DNA of 56,791 nucleotides from Oscillospiraceae bacterium (GTDB lineage Bacteria > Bacillota > Clostridia > Oscillospirales > Oscillospiraceae): the NCBI GenBank assembly GCA_016296565.1, contig JAEDJB010000002.1, positions 1 to 56,791 on the forward strand. The letters run 5' to 3'. The notes beneath the pieces are model-generated. The model saw nothing but the letters and a program-made list of their open reading frames with translations. It was not told the DNA's origin and did no database searches. This document shows positions 37,769-45,996 of the stretch, in pieces. The position numbers were made by a program, and so were the translations under genes. The first letter of the stretch is position 1, and each line of letters opens with the position of its first letter.

Positions 37769-37793
37769 AAAACATTTCTGAAAGAAATGTTTT
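37769..37793. repeat. Perfect 11-bp inverted repeat
   Basis: AAAACATTTCT (37769-37779), 3-base spacer GAA, AGAAATGTTTT (37783-37793). It lies about 65 bases upstream of the -10 of the minus-strand operon, in the divergent region, and could be an operator or the end of a short transcript. Confidence 0.8.
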
Positions 37794-37891
37794 CCGCAGA
37801 AAATAAACCAATTTCCTGCAAATTCGATTCTTTGGGGCCGGCAGTAGTTCTAAAGAAACGGTGAAACAATTTTAAGATTCCATTAAGTCCG

Positions 37892-37920
37892 TTGACAGGG
37901 AAAAACCGGGCGGCTATCAT
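37892..37920 (+). promoter_or_regulatory. Distal promoter upstream of the Bce-type module
   Basis: Perfect TTGACA (37892-37897), 17-base spacer, TATCAT (37915-37920), about 140 bases before the ABC ATPase gene. A GC-rich hairpin (GGGCGGG with CCCGCCC, 37930-37948) follows in the leader without a T run. Confidence 0.7.
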
Positions 37921-37960
37921 GAGTCTGACGGGCGGGAACCCCCCGCCCCATTCCTTTCAA

Positions 37961-37990
37961 AACTGTAAGGTTTGCCCCTGAAATGTAAGG
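37961..37990 (+). promoter_or_regulatory. Direct repeats, likely response-regulator sites
   Basis: AACTGTAAGG (37961-37970) and AAATGTAAGG (37981-37990) differ at one base and are spaced 20 bp start to start, two helical turns, on the same face. A -10-like TATGAT (38023-38028) without a -35 follows. This is what OmpR-type activators use, and such a regulator is encoded at 42585-43256. Confidence 0.6.
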
Positions 37991-38061
37991 AAAACCGATG
38001 GTGGAGAAAGGCTGATCCGCGTTATGATTGCGGTGTAATCCAATGATCCGGAGGGATAGCG

Positions 38062-38829
38062 ATGACACTGCTTGAAGTGAAACAATTAAAGAAAACCTAC
38101 ACCACCCGCCTGGGAGGGCACATGGTTCCCGCCCTGACCAACGTGAACTTCTCCGTGGAACAAGGGGAGTATCTGGCCATTATGGGGGAGTCCGGCTCCG
38201 GCAAGACCACTCTGCTGAATATCGTGGCCTCCATGGACCAGCCCACCAGCGGCCAGGTGCTTCTGGAGGGGAAGGATCTGGGACAGATCAAAGAAAAGGA
38301 CCTGGCGGCTTTCCGCCGGGACAACCTGGGCTTTGTTTTCCAGGACTTTAATCTGCTGGACACCTTCTCCCTGCGGGACAACATTCTTCTGCCCCTGGTC
38401 CTGTCCGGGATGGCCTACGGCGAGATGGCCAAGCGCCTCACCCCTCTGGCCAAAAAGCTGGGGATTGGGGACATTCTGGACAAATACCCCTACGAGGTCT
38501 CCGGCGGGCAGAAGCAGCGGGCTGCTGTAGCCCGGGCCTGCATCACCGGGCCCCGGATTCTCCTGGCGGATGAGCCCACCGGCGCCCTGGACTCCCGGTC
38601 CTCAGACCAGCTGCTGGACCTGTTTGGCCAGTTGAACCAGGAGGGACAGACCATCCTCATGGTGACCCACTCCGCCAAAGCGGCCAGCCGGGCCGGCCGG
38701 GTGCTGTTTATCAAGGACGGGGAGGTCTACCACCAGCTCTACAGGGGAGACCGGACCAACGAGGCCATGTTCGCCCAGATTGCAGACACCTTAACCGCCC
38801 TGGCTGCGGGAGGTGAGGACCGTGGGTAA
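38062..38829 (+). CDS. Bce-type ABC transporter, ATP-binding protein
   Basis: A 255-residue ABC ATPase of the MacB/LolD/BceA type. Walker A GESGSGKTT is at 42-50, Q-loop FQDFNLLDTFSL, signature VSGGQKQR, Walker B RILLADEPTGALD with the type-specific GALD, and the H-loop VTHS. Together with the following permease it resembles BceA, which protects Firmicutes from bacitracin, lantibiotics or similar cell-wall-targeting peptides. ATG 38062 follows GGAGGG. It overlaps the permease gene by 8 bp. Confidence 0.92.
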   Translation: MTLLEVKQLKKTYTTRLGGHMVPALTNVNFSVEQGEYLAIMGESGSGKTTLLNIVASMDQPTSGQVLLEGKDLGQIKEKDLAAFRRDNLGFVFQDFNLLDTFSLRDNILLPLVLSGMAYGEMAKRLTPLAKKLGIGDILDKYPYEVSGGQKQRAAVARACITGPRILLADEPTGALDSRSSDQLLDLFGQLNQEGQTILMVTHSAKAASRAGRVLFIKDGEVYHQLYRGDRTNEAMFAQIADTLTALAAGGEDRG

Positions 38830-40843
38830 GCTCTTTTTCCCTAAGATCGCCGCCGGAAACCTGGTGCGCAACCGGCAGTTCGTTTTTCCCTACCTGCTCA
38901 CGGGCCTGCTCACCGCCGCCATGTTCTACAACGTTGCCTTTCTCACCTGGAGCCCGGACCTGGCCAGCATGCCCCGGGCATCCAACATTCAGGCCATCAT
39001 GTATGTGGGCACCGTGGTGGTGGGATTGTTCGCGGTGATCTTCCTGCTGTACACCAACAGCTTTCTCATGAAGCGCCGGCAGAAGGAGATCGGCCTGTAT
39101 AACATCCTGGGCATGTCCAAGGGACACATCGCTCTGATCCTGTTCTGGGAGACGGTGTATACCTGCCTCATTACCATCGTGGGCGGGCTGCTTCTGGGAA
39201 TCCTGCTCTCCAAGCTGCTGATCCTGCTGCTGTTCAAGCTGCTCTACTTTACGGTCCATTTCGGCTTTTCCGTAAGCCCCGCTGCCCTGGGAGTGACGGC
39301 AGCCCTTTTTGCCGGGATCAACCTTCTGGCCCTGGCCAAGAACCTTCTTCACGTCCGCCTGTCCCGGCCGGTAGAGCTGCTGCAGGGGGGAAACGCAGGG
39401 GAGAAGGAGCCCAAGACCAAAAAGCTTCTGACCCTTCTGGGGATTCTCACCATTGGGGCAGGGTACTTCATCGCCCTCACCACCGAATCCCCCCTGGACG
39501 CCATCATGCTCTTTTTCGTGGCGGTGGTGCTGGTGATCATCGGCACCTACTGCCTGTTCACCGCCGGGAGCATCGCTCTTCTGAAAGCCCTGAAGAAAAA
39601 GAAAAGCTACTATTACCAGCCCAAACACTTTATCGGCGTGTCCGGGATGCTCTACCGGATGAAGCAGAACGCCGTGGGTCTGGCCAACATCTGTATCCTC
39701 TCCACCATGGTGCTGGTGATGCTCTCCACCTGCTTCTGCATGTACATTGGGGTGGACGACGCAGTGTCGTCCATGTATCCCCATGATATGACCTTTTCTC
39801 AGACGAAAGACGATCCCGATGGCATTCCGGAGGAGGAATATGAAACCGCTGTTCTGGCCCAGGTACAGGCGGCGGGCCTCACGGTGGAGAAAGCCTGGTC
39901 CTGGCATATGCTGAGCATGGACATGATCCAGGACGGGGACCGCTTCACCCTCACCCAGCGGGAGGACGCCCTGGGACAGATCGTGTTCACCGAGATCATC
40001 ACCCAGGCGGGCTATGAGGCCGCCACAGGGGAGAATCTGAATCTGCAGCCCGGCCAGGCGGCGGTGTACTCCACCGAGGAAATCCAGGATGCCCTCACCC
40101 TGATGGACAGCACCTTTCAGGTGGTCCAACATCTGGAGAAATCCCCCACGGAAGGGTACAGCTCCTACTCCAGCCGCCGGCTGAGCCTGGTGGTGGCGGA
40201 CGAAGCCGCTCTGGATGAGCTGTACCAGCAGCAGTTCCGTTATGCCGATATGGCCCAACTGGTGATGTGGCAGCTCAACCTGGACTTTACCGGGGCCAGC
40301 GACCAGGAAATCCTGGACGCTTATGACGGAATCACCGAATATATGGCAGAGCGTTACAGCCAGCCGGACTACGGGGAGAACGGAGAAGTCACCGGCATCC
40401 ACCCCCTGTCGGTTTATAGCGACTGCCAGCAGGAGGGCAAGCTGGAGGTATACAGCCTCTACGGCGGTCTGCTGTTTCTGGGTCTCTTCCTGGGCTTCCT
40501 CTTCCTGATGGCCACGGTGCTCATCATTTACTATAAACAGATTTCCGAGGGCTATGAGGACAAGGAGCGCTTTGCCATCATGGAGAAGGTGGGCATGAGC
40601 CAGCAGCAGGTGCGCACCGCCATCCGGAGCCAGGTGCGGACCGTGTTCTTCCTCCCCCTGGCCGGAGCAGTGGTCCACTTAGCCGCTGCCTTCAAGATGA
40701 TTACCAAGCTTATGGCGGCCCTTCACCTGGACAACGTCCCCCTCTTCGCCATCACCAGCCTGTGCACGGTGGCGGTGTTTGCCCTGGGGTACCTGATCAT
40801 TTACACCCTTACCGCCCGCACCTACTATAAGATCGTCCGCTGA
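38822..40843 (+). CDS. Bce-type ABC transporter permease (FtsX family)
   Basis: A 673-residue membrane protein with about ten transmembrane segments: one near 20-45, three to the FtsX block around 55-180 (MKRRQKEIGLYNILGMSKGH is the hallmark), more up to about 310, then a large extracytoplasmic domain (about 315-535), and a C-terminal FtsX block starting FLGLFLGFLFLMATVLIIYYKQ. The large extracellular domain between helices 7 and 8 is typical of BceB and is used to sense the peptide. GTG 38822 follows GGGAGGTGA and overlaps the ATPase stop. Confidence 0.9.
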   Translation: MGKLFFPKIAAGNLVRNRQFVFPYLLTGLLTAAMFYNVAFLTWSPDLASMPRASNIQAIMYVGTVVVGLFAVIFLLYTNSFLMKRRQKEIGLYNILGMSKGHIALILFWETVYTCLITIVGGLLLGILLSKLLILLLFKLLYFTVHFGFSVSPAALGVTAALFAGINLLALAKNLLHVRLSRPVELLQGGNAGEKEPKTKKLLTLLGILTIGAGYFIALTTESPLDAIMLFFVAVVLVIIGTYCLFTAGSIALLKALKKKKSYYYQPKHFIGVSGMLYRMKQNAVGLANICILSTMVLVMLSTCFCMYIGVDDAVSSMYPHDMTFSQTKDDPDGIPEEEYETAVLAQVQAAGLTVEKAWSWHMLSMDMIQDGDRFTLTQREDALGQIVFTEIITQAGYEAATGENLNLQPGQAAVYSTEEIQDALTLMDSTFQVVQHLEKSPTEGYSSYSSRRLSLVVADEAALDELYQQQFRYADMAQLVMWQLNLDFTGASDQEILDAYDGITEYMAERYSQPDYGENGEVTGIHPLSVYSDCQQEGKLEVYSLYGGLLFLGLFLGFLFLMATVLIIYYKQISEGYEDKERFAIMEKVGMSQQQVRTAIRSQVRTVFFLPLAGAVVHLAAAFKMITKLMAALHLDNVPLFAITSLCTVAVFALGYLIIYTLTARTYYKIVR

Positions 40844-40875
40844 GTGTTCCCCACAGAGAAAGGAGAACCGGAACC

Positions 40876-41526
40876 ATGCTGAGCCAGATCATCGCCGATT
40901 ACCTGCTGGACTATGGGGTGGTCCTGCCCTGCCTGCTTCTGCTGGAAGCAGGGGTTGCCACCGTCTTTCACTGGGAGAAGATCCGCCCGCCCAGGGGATT
41001 CTGGGTGGGCTGGCAGGTTCTGGCCCTTCTCCTGGTGGTGATGCTGGCCGTCACCGGGGCAGGAGACATTCAGGACCTGCTGCGCTTTGAAACGGTCTTC
41101 TCCTGGGAGGATGTGAATCTCATCCCCCTGCGCTGGGCCCTGGAGGACATGAGAGGCTTTCTTCTGAATGTGCTGTTGTTTCTTCCCCTTGGTTGTCTTC
41201 TGCCTCTGCTGTTCCGCCGGGGAACCGGCCTGGGGGAAACTGCGCTCACCGGATTTCTCCTCTCCCTGCTCATTGAGGTCAGCCAGCTGTCCACCTTCCG
41301 GGCCACCGACGTGGACGACCTTCTGGCCAACACCCTGGGAACCCTGCTGGGCTTTCTCCTGTTCCGGCTGCTCCTGTCTAAAGTCCGGGTTTTTCAGGTG
41401 GATAACCAGGGCAGCTGGGCCATCCGCCATATGGCGCTGCTTACGGCGGTAGGTCTCTTTTTCTTCCAGATGTTTCTGGGGGGACCCATCCAGCGGATGG
41501 CCTTTTCGTGGATTTATGGATATTGA
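40876..41526 (+). CDS. VanZ-like family membrane protein
   Basis: A 216-residue protein with about five hydrophobic segments. VanZ-like residues appear: VNLIPLRWALEDM, then LNVLLFLPLGCLLPLLF, EVSQLSTFRATDVDDLLANTLGTLLGF, matching the N-P-G, E-Q, R-x-D-x-D-D and N-x-x-G family positions. VanZ gives low-level teicoplanin resistance in enterococci, and relatives affect lipoglycopeptide susceptibility. It lies 32 bases after the Bce-type permease, which fits a drug- or peptide-response role. ATG 40876 with AAAGGAG upstream. Confidence 0.85.
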   Translation: MLSQIIADYLLDYGVVLPCLLLLEAGVATVFHWEKIRPPRGFWVGWQVLALLLVVMLAVTGAGDIQDLLRFETVFSWEDVNLIPLRWALEDMRGFLLNVLLFLPLGCLLPLLFRRGTGLGETALTGFLLSLLIEVSQLSTFRATDVDDLLANTLGTLLGFLLFRLLLSKVRVFQVDNQGSWAIRHMALLTAVGLFFFQMFLGGPIQRMAFSWIYGY

Positions 41527-41538
41527 GGAAGAATGTGG

Positions 41539-41567
41539 CTGTCAAATCGCCCCCTTTGTTGTATAAT
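41539..41567 (+). promoter_or_regulatory. Internal promoter before the hydrolase gene
   Basis: CTGTCA (41539-41544), 17-base spacer, perfect TATAAT (41562-41567). It would allow the hydrolase and the two-component genes to be expressed apart from the transporter. Confidence 0.65.
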
Positions 41568-41588
41568 CAAAGCAAAGGGGGCGATTTT

Positions 41589-42563
41589 ATGGGAAAGAAG
41601 GAAGAATTTTTCTTTGACTCGATCTCCGGCGGGACCAAAATTCACGGGGTCCGCTACGTGCCGGAGGGACCCATCCGGGGCATCCTGCAAATTTCCCACG
41701 GGATGGTGGAGTACATCGAGCGGTACGAGGACTTTGCCCAGTATCTCACCGGCCAGGGCATTCTGGTCACCGGTAACGACCACCTGGGCCACGGCGGCTC
41801 CATCCGCACCAAGGACGACTATGGCTTTTTCGCCGAACACGACGGCAACGGCGCAGTGCTGGAGGATCTCCACAGGCTGACGGAGATCACAAAAAAGGAT
41901 TACCCCGGCCTGCCCTATGTGCTGCTGGGCCACAGCATGGGCTCCTTCTATGCCCGGCAGTACCTCTGCCAGTTCGGCGGAGAGCTGGACGGGGCCATTA
42001 TCATGGGCACCGGCTGCCAGCCCCGGGCTCTGGTGAAGGCGGGGAAGGCCTTGTGCTCGCTTCTTGCGGCCTTCAAGGGCTGGCGGCACCGGAGCTCTCT
42101 TATTGATAACATGGCCTTCGGCGGGTACAACAAAAAATTCGAGCCTGCCCGCACCCCGCGGGACTGGCTCACCAAGGACCAGGCCATCGTGGACGCCTAT
42201 CTGGCCGACGAGCGGTGCACCTTTGTGTTCACCCTCAACGCCTACCACAGCATGTTCACCGGCATTGACCGGCTGTACGACAAGGCCTTCCTGGCTAAGA
42301 TGCCCAAGGAACTGCCGGTGCTCTTCACCGCCGGGGCAGACGACCCGGTAGGGGAGTTTTCCAAGGGGGTGCTCCGGGCGGCGGATATGTTCCGCCAGGC
42401 AGGGATGCGCCAGGTGGAGGTGAAGCTCTACCCCGGCGACCGCCACGAAATCTTAAACGAAACCGACCGCCAGACCGTTTACGCCGACCTGGCCGGCTGG
42501 CTGGACCGAGTCTTTGCCTCCCGGCCTGTCCGGGCGGAGGAGGCCGCCGCTGCCGTACCATGA
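41589..42563 (+). CDS. Alpha/beta hydrolase, monoacylglycerol lipase/lysophospholipase-like
   Basis: A 324-residue serine hydrolase (serine aminopeptidase S33 / Hydrolase_4 type). The nucleophile elbow is GHSMGS with Ser116; ISHGMVEYIERYEDFAQYL and GNDHLGHG form the oxyanion and cap-front motifs; Asp in TAGADDPVG and His in GDRHEILNE complete the triad. No signal peptide. Its substrate may be a membrane-derived monoacylglycerol or lysophospholipid. ATG 41589 follows AAAGGGGG; the frame open to 41508 lies in vanZ. It sits between the transporter and its likely two-component genes. Confidence 0.88.
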   Translation: MGKKEEFFFDSISGGTKIHGVRYVPEGPIRGILQISHGMVEYIERYEDFAQYLTGQGILVTGNDHLGHGGSIRTKDDYGFFAEHDGNGAVLEDLHRLTEITKKDYPGLPYVLLGHSMGSFYARQYLCQFGGELDGAIIMGTGCQPRALVKAGKALCSLLAAFKGWRHRSSLIDNMAFGGYNKKFEPARTPRDWLTKDQAIVDAYLADERCTFVFTLNAYHSMFTGIDRLYDKAFLAKMPKELPVLFTAGADDPVGEFSKGVLRAADMFRQAGMRQVEVKLYPGDRHEILNETDRQTVYADLAGWLDRVFASRPVRAEEAAAAVP

Positions 42564-42584
42564 AAAACCGAAGGAGGGAAGGAC

Positions 42585-43256
42585 ATGTATCGCATCTATC
42601 TTGTGGAGGACGATCAGGTGATCGCCGGGGCCATTGCCGCCCGGCTGGAGGCCTGGGGCTTTCAGGTGCGGCAGGCGGAGGATTTCTCCGACATTCTGGG
42701 GGAGTTTGCCGCCTTTCGGCCCCATCTGGTCCTTATGGACATCACCCTGCCCTTCTTCAACGGCTACCACTGGTGCCAGGAGATCCGCCGGGTCTCCCGG
42801 GTGCCCATCCTCTTTCTCTCCTCGGCGGCGGAGAACATGAATATCGTCATGGCCATCAACATGGGAGCCGACGACTTTATCCCCAAGCCCTTCGACCTGT
42901 CCGTGCTTTTGGCCAAGGTCCAGGCGGCCCTCCGCCGGGCCTATGATTACCAGGGTCAGAGCACCCTCATGGAGCACCGGGGGATGCTCTTCAACAGCCT
43001 GGACTGCACCGTAACCTATGAGGGGAAGCAGGCGGAACTGACCAAAAACGAAAACCGCCTGATGCAGGTTCTCCTGGAGCACAAGCCCAACGTGGTCTCC
43101 CGGGAGGACCTGATGGCGGCCCTGTGGGCCTGCGACAGCTATGTGGACGAAAACGCCCTGTATGTGAACATCACCCGCCTGCGGCGCAAGCTGGAAAGCA
43201 TCGGTCTGGAGCAGGTGATCGTCACCAAAAAGGGCCTGGGCTATCTGGTGAAATGA
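42585..43256 (+). CDS. OmpR-family response regulator (BceR-like)
   Basis: A 223-residue response regulator. The receiver domain has the acidic pair Asp9/Asp10, phosphoacceptor Asp52 (LVLMDITLPFFNG), and DDFIPKPFDL with the conserved Lys. The C-terminal winged helix covers about 125-223 (ELTKNENRLMQVLLEH, VDENALYVNITRLRRKLE). Directly upstream of and one base from the kinase gene. It probably activates the Bce-type transporter through the direct repeats at 37961-37990. ATG 42585 follows AAGGAGGG. Confidence 0.93.
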   Translation: MYRIYLVEDDQVIAGAIAARLEAWGFQVRQAEDFSDILGEFAAFRPHLVLMDITLPFFNGYHWCQEIRRVSRVPILFLSSAAENMNIVMAINMGADDFIPKPFDLSVLLAKVQAALRRAYDYQGQSTLMEHRGMLFNSLDCTVTYEGKQAELTKNENRLMQVLLEHKPNVVSREDLMAALWACDSYVDENALYVNITRLRRKLESIGLEQVIVTKKGLGYLVK

Positions 43257-43257
43257 C

Positions 43258-44253
43258 ATGCGAAAACCGATTTTGTTTTTCTCTTGGCTGAGAGCCCGGC
43301 GGCTGGCCGCCGCCGTGGGCCTTCTGGGGGCAGGCGTGAGCGTTCTGGTGTTCTGGCTCTACGGTCTGCCGGGCGAGGGGCTGGTGTACACCCTGGTTTT
43401 GTGGGCGGCCGGATTTTCTGTGCTGGGCAGCGTGGATTTCTTCCGGTTCCGCCGCCGCCACAGGGATTTGGAAAAGCTGCACCGGGAGATTCTGGTCACG
43501 GCAGAAAACCTGCCCCGGCCCGGCACCCTACTTGAGGAGGACTACCAGTCCCTTCTCCGCCTGCTGGACAGCGCCCTGCGGGACCAGAGGGCCCAGGCTG
43601 ACCGGGCCACGGCGGACCAGCTTGCCTACTACACCCTTTGGGTCCACCAGATCAAAACCCCCATTGCCGCCATGGACCTGCTTCTTCAGCAGGGGGAGGG
43701 AGGCGCGGCCGCCCAGGCGGAGCTGTTTAAAATCTCCCAGTATGTGGACATGGCGCTGCAATACATCCGTCTGGACGGAACCAGCCGGGACCTGCACCTG
43801 ACCCGGGTTCCTCTGGATCGGGTGATCCGCCAAGTGGTGCGGAAATACGCCAAGCTGTTCATCCTCAAAAAGATCCGCCTGGACTTCCGGGAGACGTGCT
43901 TTACCGTTCTCAGCGACGAAAAGTGGCTGGCCTTTCTCCTGGAGCAGCTTCTCTCCAATGCCCTGAAATACACTCCGGAGGGAGGGCGGGTTTCCATCTT
44001 CGGGGAGCCGGATGAAACCCTGGTCATTGCCGACACCGGCATTGGCATCGCCCCGGAGGACCTGCCCCGGGTCTTTGAGCGGGGCTTCACCGGCCAGAAC
44101 GGCCGCCTGGATAAGAAAGCCACCGGCATCGGGCTCTACCTCTGCCGCCGGGTGACGGAGCTTTTGGGACACACCCTGTCCATCACCTCCGAACCGGGGA
44201 AGGGAACCCAGGTACGGGTGGGGCTTCAGCGACCGGACCTCACGGTAGAATAA
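43258..44253 (+). CDS. Intramembrane-sensing histidine kinase (BceS-like)
   Basis: A 331-residue kinase. Two helices near the N-terminus (about 15-35 and 42-60) are joined by only a few residues (YGLPGEG), so there is no extracellular sensor domain, as in BceS, which reads the transporter state. The H box is YYTLWVHQIKTPIAAMD with His130, followed by N box NALKYTPEGG, G1 DTGIGIAPED, F box VFERGFTG and G2 ATGIGLYLC. Final gene of the module, ended by a long hairpin. Confidence 0.92.
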   Translation: MRKPILFFSWLRARRLAAAVGLLGAGVSVLVFWLYGLPGEGLVYTLVLWAAGFSVLGSVDFFRFRRRHRDLEKLHREILVTAENLPRPGTLLEEDYQSLLRLLDSALRDQRAQADRATADQLAYYTLWVHQIKTPIAAMDLLLQQGEGGAAAQAELFKISQYVDMALQYIRLDGTSRDLHLTRVPLDRVIRQVVRKYAKLFILKKIRLDFRETCFTVLSDEKWLAFLLEQLLSNALKYTPEGGRVSIFGEPDETLVIADTGIGIAPEDLPRVFERGFTGQNGRLDKKATGIGLYLCRRVTELLGHTLSITSEPGKGTQVRVGLQRPDLTVE

Positions 44254-44254
44254 G

Positions 44255-44303
44255 AAAACGCCTCGGGCCTGCGGGTTTACTCGCAGGACGCCGGGGCGTT
44301 TTT
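44255..44303. terminator. Bidirectional terminator overlapping the end of the minus-strand gene
   Basis: A two-part hairpin: AAAACGCC to GGGGCGTTTT outside and CCTGCG with CGCAGG inside. The right arm and part of the loop encode the last codons and the stop of the MprF/YbhN-like gene. Confidence 0.8.
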
Positions 44304-45317
44304 GCTGGATGAACGAAACAGGCAGGCGGCACAAAGGGCTGCGCCGCTCACCGCCAGGCACAGGTAAAAGCTGAGGGCACGGCTGAGAACCATGGCTCCG
44401 GACAGCAGAGCCGGCGGGAAGAGGGAGCGGTAGAGCAGGAGAAAGCCCCCTTCGCTGAGCCCCACCGCCCCGGGCAGGGGAAGGGAGGACACGGACAGAA
44501 AGAGCACTGCCTGCATCCCGATCACACCCGCCAGGCTGGCGTTTTCCAGTCCAAAAGCCAGGCAGACCCAGTAGGGGATGCTGTGGCAAGCCGCCAGCTG
44601 GAGAAGGGACACAGCCACCATCCCGGCCAGCTTCGTTTTGTTGCTCCGGTAACAGTGGGTGCACCGGCGCAGGTCCGCCCACTGGGCCTGTCCCCAGGCT
44701 TCCCAGCCCTCTGCCCGCCGGGGAAACAGCTTTCCGGCGGGAATCATGAGCTTTCCCCACAGGAAAGGCAGCAGCCGGGGGGAGAGCAGCGCTGTGCAGA
44801 GCAGGAGCACCACTGCCAAGTTCAGCCCGGCCCCCACCAGAAAGCACAGCTGAACAGTCTTGTCCAGGGCCAGCAGCTCCTGGCGGCAGAGGAGAAAGCC
44901 GGTCCCGGCCAGGACGGTTCCTGCCAGCTGGAAGGAGAAAAACTCCGTCAGCAGGGCCAGAACCCCGGGGGCGGCGGGGTGACCGTCCTGGTGCATGGCC
45001 AGCAGCTGCATGGGCTGCCCGCCGGAGGCGGAGGGCGTGATGGAGCTGAAGAAGAAGCCCGTCAGGGCATAACGCAGACAGGCCGGGTAGGAGGCGCTGC
45101 TCCCAAACAAGGACAGGCCGGTCTGGATATTCCTGGCCTCGCAGCAGAAGTAGCACGCCATGCACCCGGCCCCAACGGCCAGCCAGCGGGGATCGGCCTG
45201 AGCCAGGGCGGATCGAAGCTGGCCGGGGTCCTGGCCCCGGAGCAAAAAAGCAAAGGCCGCCACAGTGAGGAGAAGGAACAGGCCTCCCCAGGCCAGTCCT
45301 TTCTTCCGGCTATCCAT
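44277..45317 (-). CDS. Lysylphosphatidylglycerol synthase TM-region (YbhN/MprF N-terminal)-like protein
   Basis: A 346-residue integral membrane protein with about eight segments. Features of the UPF0104 / MprF flippase-domain family: SSITPSASGGQPMQL in the first third and LPLPGAVGLSEGGFLLLYRSLF near the end. The domain is thought to move lipids across the membrane (in MprF, Lys-PG). There is no aminoacyl transferase domain, so it is not a complete MprF. It overlaps the deacetylase gene by 8 bp and may handle the product of the glycosyltransferase in the same operon. Weak ribosome site; translation is probably coupled. Confidence 0.82.
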   Translation of the reverse strand: MDSRKKGLAWGGLFLLLTVAAFAFLLRGQDPGQLRSALAQADPRWLAVGAGCMACYFCCEARNIQTGLSLFGSSASYPACLRYALTGFFFSSITPSASGGQPMQLLAMHQDGHPAAPGVLALLTEFFSFQLAGTVLAGTGFLLCRQELLALDKTVQLCFLVGAGLNLAVVLLLCTALLSPRLLPFLWGKLMIPAGKLFPRRAEGWEAWGQAQWADLRRCTHCYRSNKTKLAGMVAVSLLQLAACHSIPYWVCLAFGLENASLAGVIGMQAVLFLSVSSLPLPGAVGLSEGGFLLLYRSLFPPALLSGAMVLSRALSFYLCLAVSGAALCAACLFRSSSKNAPASCE

Positions 45318-45996
45318 GGCACACCAACGGCCGGAAGGTGAAGCCCTCCTCCAGCCACTCCGGCAGCAGAACGTCCAGGGCCTGGATGGTCCGCCCCGGC
45401 GCGCCCTCGGCACCCCGTCCGTCGTGGAGGCAGATCACCGCTCCGGGATAGACCCGGGCCCGCAGGCGGCGGATGATCTCCCCGGAAGTGATATCCCCCC
45501 GCCAGTCCTGGGCCATCACGTCCCAGAGAACAGGCTGGAGGCGGCGGGTGCGGATCTGCGCCAGACTGCTCCAGTTCACCACGCCCCAGGGGGGACGGAA
45601 ATAACAGGGCGCAACCCCAAGGCTCTCTAACGCCGTCAATCCGTCGGCAAAGTCCTCCCGGGTCTGCCGGGGACCCATCAGGTAGGCGCTGTGGTGGTGG
45701 GCAGAGTGAAAGCCGATGGCGTGACCCTCCACCTGCATCCGCCGGATGAGATCGGGATTCTCCCGGGCATGGTCCCCCACCACGAAAAAGGTGGCCGGGA
45801 CCTGGTGACTGGCCAGAAGGTCCAGCAAAGCAGGGGTGTAGTCCGGGCTGGGGCCGTCGTCAAAGGTGAGGTAGAGAACCCCCGGCTCCTGTCTCCGGTC
45901 CCGGCTCAGCCGCCGACGGGCTTTCCCCAGGGAAGAGGGGAGAAAGGCGTAGCTGGCCGCCGCCGCGCAGGCGAGAAGAAGGAGAAAAATCAGCAT
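45310..45996 (-). CDS. Polysaccharide deacetylase (CE4, NodB domain)
   Basis: A 228-residue protein with one N-terminal hydrophobic segment (MLIFLLLLACAAAASYAFL) as membrane anchor or signal. The NodB motifs are complete: YLTFDDGPSPDYT (general base Asp), HSAHHHSA (metal-binding H-x3-H type), RPPWG, and CLHDG with the catalytic His. It should remove N-acetyl groups from an extracytoplasmic sugar polymer or glycolipid. It lies between the glycosyltransferase and the lipid-flippase-like protein, with overlaps at both ends. Confidence 0.88.
   Translation of the reverse strand: MLIFLLLLACAAAASYAFLPSSLGKARRRLSRDRRQEPGVLYLTFDDGPSPDYTPALLDLLASHQVPATFFVVGDHARENPDLIRRMQVEGHAIGFHSAHHHSAYLMGPRQTREDFADGLTALESLGVAPCYFRPPWGVVNWSSLAQIRTRRLQPVLWDVMAQDWRGDITSGEIIRRLRARVYPGAVICLHDGRGAEGAPGRTIQALDVLLPEWLEEGFTFRPLVCHG

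Larger units (their letters stand above)
37643..38061. other. Divergent intergenic region, 419 bases
   Basis: It holds the extended -10 promoter of the minus operon, an 11-bp inverted repeat, a perfect-35 plus-strand promoter, a GC hairpin and TGTAAGG direct repeats, each listed separately. I see no gene in it. Confidence 0.7.

Noticed and set aside
37930..37948. GC-rich hairpin as a terminator before the Bce-type module
   Set aside because: No T run follows on either strand; it is noted only as a leader hairpin.
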